DNA of 64,000 nt from Cellulomonas sp. P24. GTDB lineage: Bacteria; Actinomycetota; Actinomycetes; Actinomycetales; Cellulomonadaceae. Positions 8,460-16,678 of the stretch are shown here, in pieces. Location of the stretch: assembly GCF_024704385.1 (NCBI RefSeq), contig NZ_JAJDFX010000002.1, forward strand, positions 1,860,001 to 1,924,000. Reading direction: 5' to 3'. The position numbers and the translations under genes were made by a program. Position 1 is the first letter of the stretch. Each line of letters starts with the position of its first letter. The notes below the pieces were generated by a model that worked only from the letters and a program-made list of their open reading frames with translations, searched no databases and was not told where the DNA came from.

Positions 8460-9878
8460 GTGCGGCACCTTCTCGCAGTCCTCGCTCTCGGCCTCGTCTC
8501 CGTCCTGCCAGGAAGCGCACCCGACGGATCGATCGAGGACGTCATCGACCACGAGCTGCCCGCGTCCGGCGTGCCCGGCCTGGCATACGCCGTGGTGGCC
8601 GACGGCGAGACGACCGCCGTCGGGACACGCGGCGTGGTCACGATCGGCAGCGGGATCGACGTCACGCCGGACACGACGTTCGTGATCGGCTCGATCTCCA
8701 AGAGCTTCACCGCGCTGGCCGTCATGCAGCTGGTCGAGGCGGGCGACGTCACCCTCGACGGCGCGATCTCGCAGTATCTCGACAAGTTTTCCGGACGGCC
8801 CGCCGGACCCGTCACGATCCGGCAGCTACTCAGCCACACGAGCGGCTTCTCCACGCTGCAGGGCAACAGCAGCACCGCCTCCGTCGACCCGAACGCGCCG
8901 GACGCGCTCGAGCGTTCCGTCGACGCACGTGCCGGGGAGGTTCCGGCCGGCCGCCCCGGCGAGACGTGGGAGTACTCGAACCTCAACTACCAGATCCTCG
9001 GCCGACTGATCGAGGCCGTGAGCGGGCAGGACTACCAGACCTACGTGACGGCCCACATCCTCGAACCGGTCGGCATGGACCACAGCTTCGTCGCCGACGG
9101 GACGACCCACAGCTCCATGGCGACCGGGCACACCCCATGGTTCGGGACGAAGCGACCGCTCACCGACAGCCCGCCCGGTCGCGCCACAGCCCCCCAGGGC
9201 GGGATCATCGCCACCGCCGGCGATCTCGCGCTCTACATGCAGATGATGCTGAACGGCCAGGACGACGTGCTCAGCGCCGCAGGCAAGGCGCAGATGATGC
9301 GCCCGGCCAGCGCAGCATCGCCGGGCTACGGCCTCGGCTGGTACCTCGACCCGGGCAACGGAAGCGTGTGGCACACCGGGTCGAGCCCCGGGTTCGAGTC
9401 GTTGGCATGGATGATTCCCGCACAGAAGAAGGGGGCAGTCGTCCTCGTCAACGCCGTCGGTGGAATCGGCTTCGGGGAGACGACCGAGCTCCGCACCGCG
9501 ATCGCCGCCAGAGCACTGGGGGTCGACTACGCCGGCGAAGGCTCCCGCCTGCCCCAGAAGGCCCTGTTCATCGGCCTGGTGCTCCTGCCGGTCGTCTACC
9601 TGCTCAGCATGATCTGGGCCTGGCGCCACCGCGCCGCGATCCGCGCCAAATCGGGGGTCGCCGGCCGATTCAGCCTGTGGTTCCCGCTGCTCACCACGCT
9701 GGCCGCCGCAGGGTTCATCCTCGTTCTGGTGCCACGCCTGTTCGGCTCACCGCTCGCCCACCTCAGCCTGTTCCTGCCCGACTTCGTCCTGGCGCTCGTC
9801 GCCACCGCCGTCACGGGCGTGCTGTGGGCCGCGTTCCGGCTCGGGGTGGCGTACACCGGTCGATCCCGCACCGTCTGA
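8460..9878 (+). CDS. Membrane-anchored beta-lactamase-like serine hydrolase
   Basis: A secreted class C beta-lactamase/PBP-like protein of 472 residues. It has a signal sequence (LLAVLALGLVSVLPGSA), the SxxK motif in SISKSFTALAV, the YxN motif in YSNLNYQILG and HTG in VWHTGSSPGFES. Three or four hydrophobic helices follow at the C-terminus, so the catalytic domain is tethered outside the cell. GTG 8460 has AGGAAG nine bases before it. Such proteins are usually peptidases or esterases acting on the cell wall or small esters; true antibiotic hydrolysis is not implied. Confidence 0.88.
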   Translation: MRHLLAVLALGLVSVLPGSAPDGSIEDVIDHELPASGVPGLAYAVVADGETTAVGTRGVVTIGSGIDVTPDTTFVIGSISKSFTALAVMQLVEAGDVTLDGAISQYLDKFSGRPAGPVTIRQLLSHTSGFSTLQGNSSTASVDPNAPDALERSVDARAGEVPAGRPGETWEYSNLNYQILGRLIEAVSGQDYQTYVTAHILEPVGMDHSFVADGTTHSSMATGHTPWFGTKRPLTDSPPGRATAPQGGIIATAGDLALYMQMMLNGQDDVLSAAGKAQMMRPASAASPGYGLGWYLDPGNGSVWHTGSSPGFESLAWMIPAQKKGAVVLVNAVGGIGFGETTELRTAIAARALGVDYAGEGSRLPQKALFIGLVLLPVVYLLSMIWAWRHRAAIRAKSGVAGRFSLWFPLLTTLAAAGFILVLVPRLFGSPLAHLSLFLPDFVLALVATAVTGVLWAAFRLGVAYTGRSRTV

Positions 9879-9942
9879 CCGCCGGCGAACCCGCGCATCG
9901 GCGTGACGCGCTCATCGCCACGAGCGGGTGGCGTCTCCGGGC

Positions 9943-10866
9943 TCATTCCTCCGCGGTGAGCGGCAACGAGCGGACGCTGCGGAACTGCCGAGACCGGCCG
10001 TCGACGGGGTCCGTGAACGCGACCTCGGCCGCGAGGAGCTGGAGGGGCCGGCGGAAGTCGTCGACCGGGACGTCCTTCACCACGGGGTACAACGGGTCGT
10101 CGACGATGGGGATGCCGAGCCCGAGCAGGTGCAGCCGCAGCTGGTGCGTCCGGCCCGTACGAGGTGTCAACCGGTAGATCCCGCCGCCGTCCACCTGACG
10201 CTCCAGCTCGACGCGCGTCTCGGCGTTGACCGGCGCCCCGGGCACGACCTCGGCGCACCAGGTGCCGGGCGCCTTGCGGATGTGGTTGCGGACGATCGCG
10301 GGCAGCTCCAGGTCGGCACGCAGCGGCGCGAGCGCCCGGTAGGTCTTCTCGACTGCGCGCCGCTCGAACGCCGTCTGGTACGGGCCCCTCCAGCGGCTCT
10401 CGGTGGCCAGCATCAACAGGCCGGACGTGACCCGGTCGAGGCGGTGCAGCGGCGACAGCTCGGGCAGGTCGAGCTCCGCGCGCAGCCGGACGACGACGCT
10501 CTGCATGACATGTCCGCCACGCGGGATCGTCGCGAGGAACGGTGGCTTGTCGACGACGACGAGGCGCTCGTCGCGGTGCACCACGTGGATCCGACCCGGC
10601 ACCTCCGGCTCGTCGCGCAGGTCGCGGTGGAACCACACGAACCGCTGCGGCCCGTACGGGTCCGCCTCGCGCACGACGCGGCCGCTCTCCTCGACGAAGC
10701 GCTCCTGTGCCAGCATCGTCGGCACATCGACGCGCTCCGGCAGGCGGTGCCGCAGCCACGCGCCCATCGTCGGCCATGGCGTCGGGCTGCCTCGATCGCC
10801 GTCGGGGGTGCGTACCCAGGCGGCGGCGAGGCCGTGGCGTGCCGGGAGCGGTGAGCGGGGAGGCAC
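9943..10866 (-). CDS. RluA-family pseudouridine synthase
   Basis: A 307-residue RNA-modifying enzyme that isomerises uridine to pseudouridine in rRNA or tRNA. The catalytic motif HRLDRVTSGLLMLA, with its Asp, is present, preceded by HVVHRDERLVVVDKP and followed by RTGRTHQLRLHLLGLGIPIVDDPLYP. No S4 domain is visible at the N-terminus. GTG 10866 was chosen because the product PPRSPLPARHG then resembles actinobacterial relatives; the frame stays open far upstream to 11310, but that part overlaps the divergent gene. Confidence 0.88.
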   Translation of the reverse strand: MPPRSPLPARHGLAAAWVRTPDGDRGSPTPWPTMGAWLRHRLPERVDVPTMLAQERFVEESGRVVREADPYGPQRFVWFHRDLRDEPEVPGRIHVVHRDERLVVVDKPPFLATIPRGGHVMQSVVVRLRAELDLPELSPLHRLDRVTSGLLMLATESRWRGPYQTAFERRAVEKTYRALAPLRADLELPAIVRNHIRKAPGTWCAEVVPGAPVNAETRVELERQVDGGGIYRLTPRTGRTHQLRLHLLGLGIPIVDDPLYPVVKDVPVDDFRRPLQLLAAEVAFTDPVDGRSRQFRSVRSLPLTAEE

Positions 10867-10980
10867 CAGTCGATGGTACGAGCCACCGCGTCGACCGAGA
10901 GATGTCACCCGGCCCGACGCGGCCATGGTCATCGAACGTGGCGACCTCCGCCGGCGACCGCAACAACGCAGACTGGGCGT

Positions 10981-12081
10981 GTGCACCTCGCGACGTCCCC
11001 ACCGAGGAGACGACCCAACGGGCTGACCACCATCGCCGCAACCCTGGGCCTGATCCTGTGCGCCGTGGTGTCCCCGTCCTCGTCGGCCCCCGTCGCGCCG
11101 CCGGTCCACCTGTCCCCGGTGCCGGCCCCCGGATCCACGGTGTACGGCAACGACATCTCCTGGCCCCAGTGCGCGACGAGTGAGGGCGGCTACGGACTTC
11201 CGGGCCCCCAGGACAGCGCATCGTTCGCGGTGCTGGGCCTGACCGACGGCGGGTCGTTCCGGGCCAACCCCTGCCTGGCCAGCCAGGTCGCCTCGGTCAG
11301 ATCCCGTCATCTGTGGGCCGGCGCCTACGCCATCTCGACCTATCCGACCGATGCAGAGCTGGTCCGCTACGGCGGCACCGGAACCCTGACCCAGCAGCTA
11401 CGTCGGGTCGGTGCCGCGCAGGCCGCCTTCAACCTCGCCACCATGGCCCGCGTCGGCCTGCAGTCACCGACGGTCTGGGTCGATGTCGAGCCCAGCAAGC
11501 GAACCCCGTGGTCGGCGGTCGCGGACCAGAACAACGCCGTCATCGACGGTGTCATCGCGGGCTACCAGGAAGCCGGCATCCACGCAGGCATCTACTCCTA
11601 CGACAACGCCTGGAAGGCGATCACCGGCGCCCGGAGCATGCCGGATGTGCCCACCTGGGTGCCGGTCGGCAAGGCGAGCAAGTCGGACGCTGCGGCTCGG
11701 TGCGTCACGGCGAGCTACGCCGGGGGCACACCCTGGCTGACCCAGTGGACCGACGACGTGTACGACTTCGACCTCACCTGCCCGGGAGTCACCGGGCAGG
11801 CCGCACGCGGCAACCTCTTGACGCCCTACCTCGACGTCCGCCTGGCCAGCGGGTCACGCGGGAGCGCGGTGGTGATGCTGCAGCAACGTCTGGGCGCACC
11901 GGCCGCCGACGGGGTGTTCAGCCCCGCGACCCGAGCCAGCGTGATCGCCTTCCAACGCCTGCACCACCTGCCAGCCACCGGCGTGGTCGGTAACGCCGAG
12001 TGGCGAGCGCTGGGTGCAGGCACCGGCACGTACACCCCTCCGGTGCCCGGCGTCATGAGCATCCTGTTCGCCTCGACCTGA
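10981..12081 (+). CDS. Secreted glycoside-hydrolase-like protein with peptidoglycan-binding domain
   Basis: The 366-residue product has a signal sequence (TTIAATLGLILCAVVS), then a TIM-barrel-like domain with YGNDISWPQC at its start, TVWVDVEPS as a likely acidic active-site strand, and AGIYSYDNAWKAITG; this resembles DUF1906/GH25-like lysozyme-type domains. Residues from about 280 form a peptidoglycan-binding_1 domain (GSAVVMLQQRLGAPAADGVFSPATRASVIAFQ). It is probably a cell-wall hydrolase. Start GTG 10981 lacks a strong ribosome site; the frame stays open upstream to 10873. Confidence 0.8.
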   Translation: MHLATSPPRRRPNGLTTIAATLGLILCAVVSPSSSAPVAPPVHLSPVPAPGSTVYGNDISWPQCATSEGGYGLPGPQDSASFAVLGLTDGGSFRANPCLASQVASVRSRHLWAGAYAISTYPTDAELVRYGGTGTLTQQLRRVGAAQAAFNLATMARVGLQSPTVWVDVEPSKRTPWSAVADQNNAVIDGVIAGYQEAGIHAGIYSYDNAWKAITGARSMPDVPTWVPVGKASKSDAAARCVTASYAGGTPWLTQWTDDVYDFDLTCPGVTGQAARGNLLTPYLDVRLASGSRGSAVVMLQQRLGAPAADGVFSPATRASVIAFQRLHHLPATGVVGNAEWRALGAGTGTYTPPVPGVMSILFAST

Positions 12082-12118
12082 GCGGCGGCCCACGGGTACG
12101 CGCGGAGCCTGCGCCGAG

Positions 12119-12140
12119 GGTCAGCGGGGTGCCGCTGACC
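12119..12140. terminator. Hairpin between convergent genes
   Basis: Nine-base perfect arms GGTCAGCGG and CCGCTGACC flank a GGTG loop, just after the glycosidase-like gene and before the convergent glyoxalase gene ends. It suits a bidirectional terminator, though no T run follows. Confidence 0.7.
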
Positions 12141-12146
12141 GGATGC

Positions 12147-12644
12147 TCAGTGGGTGGAGCGCAGGTGCTCGTCAAGGGTGCGGAAGACGGTGTCCGGGCC
12201 ACCCCGCCATACCGGCTCGGGGTCCGGCTGTCCGGGCGTGGGCTGGTAGAGCCACCACAGGTTGCCCCACGGATCCCTCACCCGTGCCAGCGTCACCGAG
12301 CCGTAGAACGGCGTGGGCGGCGTCACAAGGTCGGCGGCGCGCTCGACGGCACGAGCGACGACCGCGTCGACGTCGGACACCCACACCTGGAACATGCCCG
12401 GGCGCGTGCCCCAGCCGTCTTGCGGGTCCGCGAGGAGCAGCAACGAGTCACCGACCCGCAGCTCGGCATGGATGAGCACGCCCGTCGGCGTCGGCGTCCG
12501 CGCTTCGGCAACCTCGACCGCGTCGAAGACCTGTTCCGCGAACGCGATGAATCCTGCCGCATCCTCGATGATCACGAACGGGTTCAGCGAGCGGCCACGA
12601 CCGGTGATCGATGCGCCCTCGAGCGTGAGGCCTGGCTCAGTCAT
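12147..12644 (-). CDS. Glyoxalase/VOC-superfamily protein
   Basis: A 165-residue vicinal-oxygen-chelate protein. Two betaalphabetabetabeta halves are seen: LNPFVIIEDAAGFIAFAEQVFDAVEV and, later, FQVWVSDVDAVVARAVERAADLVTPPTPFYGSVTLARVRDPWGNLWWLYQP split by a loop. This PhnB-like layout is found in bleomycin-resistance and glyoxalase relatives; substrate unknown. ATG 12644 fits the family start, but no ribosome site is strong and an in-frame ATG lies at 12656. Confidence 0.78.
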   Translation of the reverse strand: MTEPGLTLEGASITGRGRSLNPFVIIEDAAGFIAFAEQVFDAVEVAEARTPTPTGVLIHAELRVGDSLLLLADPQDGWGTRPGMFQVWVSDVDAVVARAVERAADLVTPPTPFYGSVTLARVRDPWGNLWWLYQPTPGQPDPEPVWRGGPDTVFRTLDEHLRSTH

Positions 12645-12711
12645 GGCACAAGGCATAGCAGCCGCAGCCGACATCTTCCGCGCGGCCCCAAGCCGACGGC
12701 CGAGGGGGGCC

Positions 12712-13008
12712 ATGCCGGACCGCGGCATGTACGGGACGTCGGAGGCGCCCCATCGTGCTCGAGGGAACGACGTGGCCATCCTCGCCCAGGTCGACTTCGG
12801 GGCGTTGCGGTTCGCTGCGTGGACGACGACCATCGATGCCATGAGGTGGCGCGCCTTCTGGGCTGGAGTGAAGCACGACGTCAAGGCACTCCTGCGCCGT
12901 CAGCCCGATGTCGAGGGCTACCTCCCCGCTTGGGATCCGAGCATCCCGAAAGGAATGGCCTCATACGGGCCTGGCAGCCGACGCCGGAATCGTCCCCGGC
13001 ACCACTGA
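12712..13008 (+). CDS. Possible small hypothetical protein
   Basis: ATG 12712 has GAGGGG seven bases before it and opens 98 codons. The middle of the product (VDFGALRFAAWTTTIDAMR and KALLRRQPDVEGYLPAWDP) looks protein-like, whereas the tail is Arg-rich and low in complexity. No family recognised. It may be a real small gene or a remnant in this patchwork region. Confidence 0.35.
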   Translation: MPDRGMYGTSEAPHRARGNDVAILAQVDFGALRFAAWTTTIDAMRWRAFWAGVKHDVKALLRRQPDVEGYLPAWDPSIPKGMASYGPGSRRRNRPRHH

Positions 13009-13042
13009 TGCATGAGCGGCTCGGCTCGAAGCCGTGTCGCGG

Positions 13043-13077
13043 CAGGACCGGCCGAGCGAAGCCGCCCGGAGCGCGGC
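13043..13077 (+). repeat. 35-bp intergenic repeat, diverged copy
   Basis: AGGACCGGCCGAGCGAAGCC and the following CGCCCGGAGCGCGGC part align with the 35-bp unit seen at 17641-17710. Further degenerate copies seem to continue to about 13140. The spacer 13009-13167 holds nothing else that I can see. Confidence 0.5.
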
Positions 13078-13167
13078 ACGACCGGGCGACGGCATGCCGG
13101 ACAACGCCAGCGGCATCCGGCCGGGTTGCCCGGTCCGCCGGGAGCCCGCGTGGTCGGCCAGGAGTGA

Positions 13168-13467
13168 TCAGCCAGGGATACCGGCGCGAGCGTCGAGCCG
13201 TTGCTGACGGATCCCGTCGGGGTCGATCAGCGGCATGGCGCGAGCGATGCGCTCTCGGACGCGGTCGAGGCTGAGCGATGCGTCGTGAGCCTCTTCGGAG
13301 TCCCAGATCTCCGTCACCCAGACGCCATCCGCGTCGGCCACGTCCACGGCGACCACGTAGAGGCGGCAGCCGGGAAGCAGCTCGGAGTCCTCGGCCATGA
13401 TCGTCAGCAGCTCGTCGCGCTTGCCGACCTTGGCGCTGATCCGGACATGCAGCATGAACATGGCCAC
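13168..13467 (-). CDS. Antibiotic-biosynthesis-monooxygenase (ABM) domain protein
   Basis: A 99-residue single-domain protein with the ferredoxin-like ABM fold: FMLHVRISAKVGKRDELLTI, a PGCRLYVVAVDV strand, then VWVTEIWDSEEAHDAS with the conserved W/E block. Relatives are small cofactor-free monooxygenases or heme-binding proteins; many have no known role. Start GTG 13467 is followed closely by ATG codons, so the exact start may be two or four residues later. Confidence 0.82.
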   Translation of the reverse strand: MAMFMLHVRISAKVGKRDELLTIMAEDSELLPGCRLYVVAVDVADADGVWVTEIWDSEEAHDASLSLDRVRERIARAMPLIDPDGIRQQRLDARAGIPG

Positions 13468-13615
13468 AACCTACGAGGTACCGAGGACATCGCAACCTTC
13501 GCTGACGAGAGACGTCGGTCGCGCTTTCCGCGACCACGAGGCGAAGATCACCAGGCTCCGGACGCCAGACGGCAGTGGTCGCCTCGAGATCGCCTCGGCG
13601 CGAGCCGGGCGAGGC

Positions 13616-13650
13616 AGATCCGGGCGAGCGTCGTCGCACTGACAGGAGCC
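13616..13650 (+). repeat. 35-bp intergenic repeat copy
   Basis: Shares the 14-mer CCGGGCGAGCGTCG and about 22 of 35 positions with the copy at 18213-18247. A more diverged unit appears to follow directly. The 244-bp spacer 13468-13711 holds no other recognisable element. Confidence 0.55.
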
Positions 13651-13711
13651 ATTGCCGGGCGCTCCGAGCCGGGTCGAGCTCGGGGTGACAGGTGAGCCCT
13701 GACCATGTCCG

Positions 13712-14116
13712 CTAGTCGCCGTCGATCAAGGCCCGCAGCGCGGCGACCGGGACGACGCCTTCTGCCTTCGCCGCCAGGTCGGGGTCCACCGTAACCAGCG
13801 CGTCGGCCTGCAGCCGGGTGATCGCGAGGTATTCCGCGTCGCGGAGCGTGTCCCAGCCGCGCTCGCGGGCGATCCGCCACGCCGTGCCGCGTGAGACCCG
13901 ATCACCCAGCAGTCGCATCTTCAGCTCGGTGATCCGCACGTGGGTCTCCAGGGCGGCCGTGTCGGTTCGCGCGCCATCGGTGACGTCGCGCAGCAGCAGC
14001 TGCAGTGCCTCTGAGCGGATCGAGCTCGGCGCGACGAGCTGAACACTCGGGTCGATGCGCAGCTCGTGGTCGATGAGGTGCACCAACGTGGGAGCGTCGA
14101 TGACGTAGCGCGTCAT
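13712..14116 (-). CDS. PIN-domain protein (VapC-like), apparently without antitoxin
   Basis: A 134-residue PIN-domain nuclease. Acidic residues expected for metal binding are seen at the start (MTRYVIDAPTLVHLI, Asp7), in RSEALQLLL, in TLRDAEYLAITRLQADALVTVDPD. VapC toxins cleave RNA and normally follow a small antitoxin gene. Here only 41 bases separate the start from the divergent hydrolase gene, and no antitoxin frame is visible on either side. It may be an orphan or a housekeeping PIN nuclease. Confidence 0.82.
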   Translation of the reverse strand: MTRYVIDAPTLVHLIDHELRIDPSVQLVAPSSIRSEALQLLLRDVTDGARTDTAALETHVRITELKMRLLGDRVSRGTAWRIARERGWDTLRDAEYLAITRLQADALVTVDPDLAAKAEGVVPVAALRALIDGD

Positions 14117-14157
14117 CGACTCAGCGTAGGCGGCTGCCGGTGCCCTAGGGTCGGGGC

Positions 14158-15045
14158 GTGCCGACCTTCCTCGCGTCTGATGGGGCTTCGCTGCACTACG
14201 ACGTGCTCGGCGACGAGAGCGATCGCGCGTGCGCGGTCATCGTGCTGGCGGGTGGCGCGGCTCGCGATCCGGGATATCTCGGGGACCTGGCCGGGCTTAC
14301 CGGTTCCTTCCCGCTGGTGGTGCCGCACCTGCGGGGTGTGGGGCGTTCTCCGGCGCCCGACCGCGTCGAGGACGGTTCCTTCTGGCGCCAGGCCGAGGAC
14401 ATCGAGGCGCTGCGCGTGCACCTGGGTGCTGAGCGCGTCGTGGTCGTCGGTCACTCCGCCGGCACGCGGCTGGCGATCGCCTACGCCACCCAGTCCCCGC
14501 ACGCACTAGCCGGCCTGGTGCTGATCACACCACCTGCCGGGTACCTGGTCGACGAGCCCTCCGAAGCCGGTGCACTCATCGACGCACGCCGTGGCGAGCC
14601 GGCCTTCGACGCCGCCGTCGCCGCTCTGGAGGGGGCTCCGGACCTGGCGGGTGGCGATGACGCCTTCAACGCCTGGCAGCAGACGTCGGCCCCGGCCACC
14701 TACGCGTCGTGGGGACCGGTGGAACAGGAGCACGCGAGCATCGGGCGCTGGCACCTCGACGCGGCGCGCGCGTTCTTCAGCGTCGAGCCCCCGCACGACC
14801 TACGCGAACGCATTCGAGTCGTGAGCGCGCCCGTTCTGGTCATAGCCGGAGCCCACGACTGCCTGACGGGGGTGGCGCCGGTCAGGGCGCTGGCAGGACT
14901 CTTCCCGACCGGCCAGATCGTCGTTCTCGAGCGCTGCGGCCACTACCCGTGGGTCGAGCAGCCGGAGGCCTTCCGCGCGGCTGTCGACCCCTTCCTCACG
15001 GCCTGTGTCGCTGATCCAGCCGGAACCGCTGCCGACCGGCGGTAG
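14158..15045 (+). CDS. Alpha/beta hydrolase
   Basis: A 295-residue hydrolase with the nucleophile elbow GHSAG (VVVVGHSAGTRLAIAYA), oxyanion region VLAGGAARD, acid residue in VLVIAGAHDCLTG and catalytic His in LERCGHYPWVEQP. The layout is closest to proline-iminopeptidase or haloalkane-hydrolase-like enzymes. Substrate unknown. GTG 14158 is divergent from the PIN gene 41 bases away. Confidence 0.87.
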   Translation: MPTFLASDGASLHYDVLGDESDRACAVIVLAGGAARDPGYLGDLAGLTGSFPLVVPHLRGVGRSPAPDRVEDGSFWRQAEDIEALRVHLGAERVVVVGHSAGTRLAIAYATQSPHALAGLVLITPPAGYLVDEPSEAGALIDARRGEPAFDAAVAALEGAPDLAGGDDAFNAWQQTSAPATYASWGPVEQEHASIGRWHLDAARAFFSVEPPHDLRERIRVVSAPVLVIAGAHDCLTGVAPVRALAGLFPTGQIVVLERCGHYPWVEQPEAFRAAVDPFLTACVADPAGTAADRR

Positions 15046-15222
15046 ACCGCACTGAGTGGTTCTCCGTCGGACACGGACGCTCCCTCTTCCCCCAGACAGG
15101 ACCGCCCCGGCTCCTGCTCTCGCTCTTGTCCTTCTTGGCACGCCGGTGCTGCGACCGTCGCCGGTCTCTTTACCTGGCGGGCCAACACTGGAGCCTCTGC
15201 GGCGATCGGAGCCCTCGCCTGG

Positions 15223-15384
15223 GTGATGTTCGTGGTGGGCGTCGTGGCGCCGCTCGCGGCGCTGGCGCTCGGCGTGATCGCCGTACGCACGGGCTCAGGC
15301 CGCGCACTCGGCGCAGTCGCCCTGGTCGTGGCGCTTGTCGTGCTCGTCCTGGTGGGCGTCTCGACGATGGGATGGGGGGCCTGA
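15223..15384 (+). CDS. Small membrane protein or gene remnant
   Basis: From GTG 15223 a frame of 53 codons encodes two hydrophobic helices joined by RTGSGRA, resembling the C-terminal half of DUF4190-like membrane proteins. The frame continues upstream without a start to the stop of the hydrolase gene (15043-15045), encoding protein-like WRANTGASAAIGALAW. The N-terminal half and its start appear to be missing, so this may be a decayed gene. The remainder of 15046-15641 shows nothing else. Confidence 0.35.
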   Translation: MMFVVGVVAPLAALALGVIAVRTGSGRALGAVALVVALVVLVLVGVSTMGWGA

Positions 15385-15641
15385 GCCTCTGAGGCACACC
15401 GGTCTTGAGGCACGCCAACGATGGGGTCCCGGTGGGGAGCGTCCACTGCCCGCGGCGTCCCCATCAGCCTGGAGCTCGTCACCCCGCGGCACAGGGGTCG
15501 CAGCGTCGCTGCCACCATGAAGACTCGATCGCGCCATTGCCACATCCGCTCCCCCGAGTGTCCCCACGTGTATCGGTGACGCATGGTGGAAGCACGACGT
15601 CGGCTCGCTGTGAGCCGGCCGACCCGCCCCAGGAGGAACCG

Positions 15642-16034
15642 ATGGAATTCCAGCGCACCGCACAGCTGAACGTGCCCTTCGCCGAGGCGGTGACCCGGAC
15701 CCGCGAGGCGCTCGGCGCGCACGGCTTCGGCATCCTCACCGAGATCGACATGCAGGCGACGCTCCTGGCCAAGCGCGGCACCCAGATCGAGCCCTACGTC
15801 ATCCTCGGAGCGTGCAACCCGGCCCTGGCCGAGGGTGCGCTCGCCGCCGACCCTCGGATCGGCGTGCTGCTGCCGTGCAGCGTCGTGGTGCGGGCGACCG
15901 GGCCCGACCGGAGCGAGATCCACGTCTTCGACCCCGATCTCATCCCCGCCGTCACCGGCAACCAGGCGCTGACCGAGTACGCCGACGATGCCGGAACCCG
16001 GATCGCGGAGGCGCTCCACGACCTCGGGTCGTAA
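15642..16034 (+). CDS. DUF302 domain protein
   Basis: A 130-residue protein covering a complete DUF302 domain: AEAVTRTREALGAHGFGILTEIDM, then YVILGACNPALAEGAL and IGVLLPCSVVV. The two Cys residues (in GACNP and LPCSV) are conserved in this family, which forms symmetric dimers of unknown function. A strong AGGAGGA five bases before ATG 15642 sets the start. Confidence 0.88.
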   Translation: MEFQRTAQLNVPFAEAVTRTREALGAHGFGILTEIDMQATLLAKRGTQIEPYVILGACNPALAEGALAADPRIGVLLPCSVVVRATGPDRSEIHVFDPDLIPAVTGNQALTEYADDAGTRIAEALHDLGS

Positions 16035-16156
16035 CCCCTACCGGGCAGGCGCCCGCACCTGCCCGGACGTCGGGCCATGTCCCTGCCTGAACCCGAGGCG
16101 CGCCAGATCCGGTCAACGCGATGTCGCCGCGCCGACATCGCCGACCGCGTCGGCAA

Positions 16157-16537
16157 CTACGGCATCTGGCAGTACGCGTCAGCGGTGCGAACCTCGCTCT
16201 GCACGACGGCCACCGTGCCGTTCGCCGGGCAGGGGCTCTTGCCGTCGCCGTACTGCGGGCTCGTGCCGGTCACGGTGTACGTCCCCGGGGCCAACTCCAT
16301 CGTGTAGCTGCCGTCGGCACCGACCGTGGCCGTGTGCCGCCCGTCAGGGCCAGTCGCGACGACTGTCCCGTCAACGGCACGCGGCGTCCCAGGCGCCGGC
16401 CCGCCGACCACGTAGAGGTGCCCCGACAACGTCCCGTGACCCGACGACCCACCACAGCCCGCGAGCACCACCAGGCCGATGAACAACACGCCAAGACACC
16501 GCACGGTCGCCCCCCGGGTCTCCCGCATGATGTTCAT
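16157..16537 (-). CDS. Lipoprotein with carboxypeptidase-regulatory-like beta domain
   Basis: From ATG 16537 the product has a signal peptide ending in the lipobox LAGC (VLFIGLVVLAGCGGSSG). The mature part forms one beta-sandwich domain with GHLYVVGG, VVATGPDGRHTATVGADGSY and APGTYTVTGTSP, typical of CarboxypepD_reg/SpaA-like folds. A surface-anchored protein of unknown role. In-frame ATG codons at 16564 and 16528 are alternative starts; none has a clear ribosome site. Confidence 0.72.
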   Translation of the reverse strand: MNIMRETRGATVRCLGVLFIGLVVLAGCGGSSGHGTLSGHLYVVGGPAPGTPRAVDGTVVATGPDGRHTATVGADGSYTMELAPGTYTVTGTSPQYGDGKSPCPANGTVAVVQSEVRTADAYCQMP

Positions 16538-16678
16538 GGTGAGAGGACGCACGGGGCGTCGCAACTGTTCGCCGAAGAGCTCCTACGCCCGCGGCACGCG
16601 CGGGTCGGAACATGCCGCCACACCGGCGGCAGAGCAGTGCGCCGGTTCGGCCTGATTCTGCATGGCAGACTGCGATTC

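Noticed and set aside
8460-9878. True antibiotic-resistance beta-lactamase
   Set aside because: SxxK, YxN and HTG motifs are shared with many peptidases and esterases, and the C-terminal membrane helices are unlike class C enzymes.
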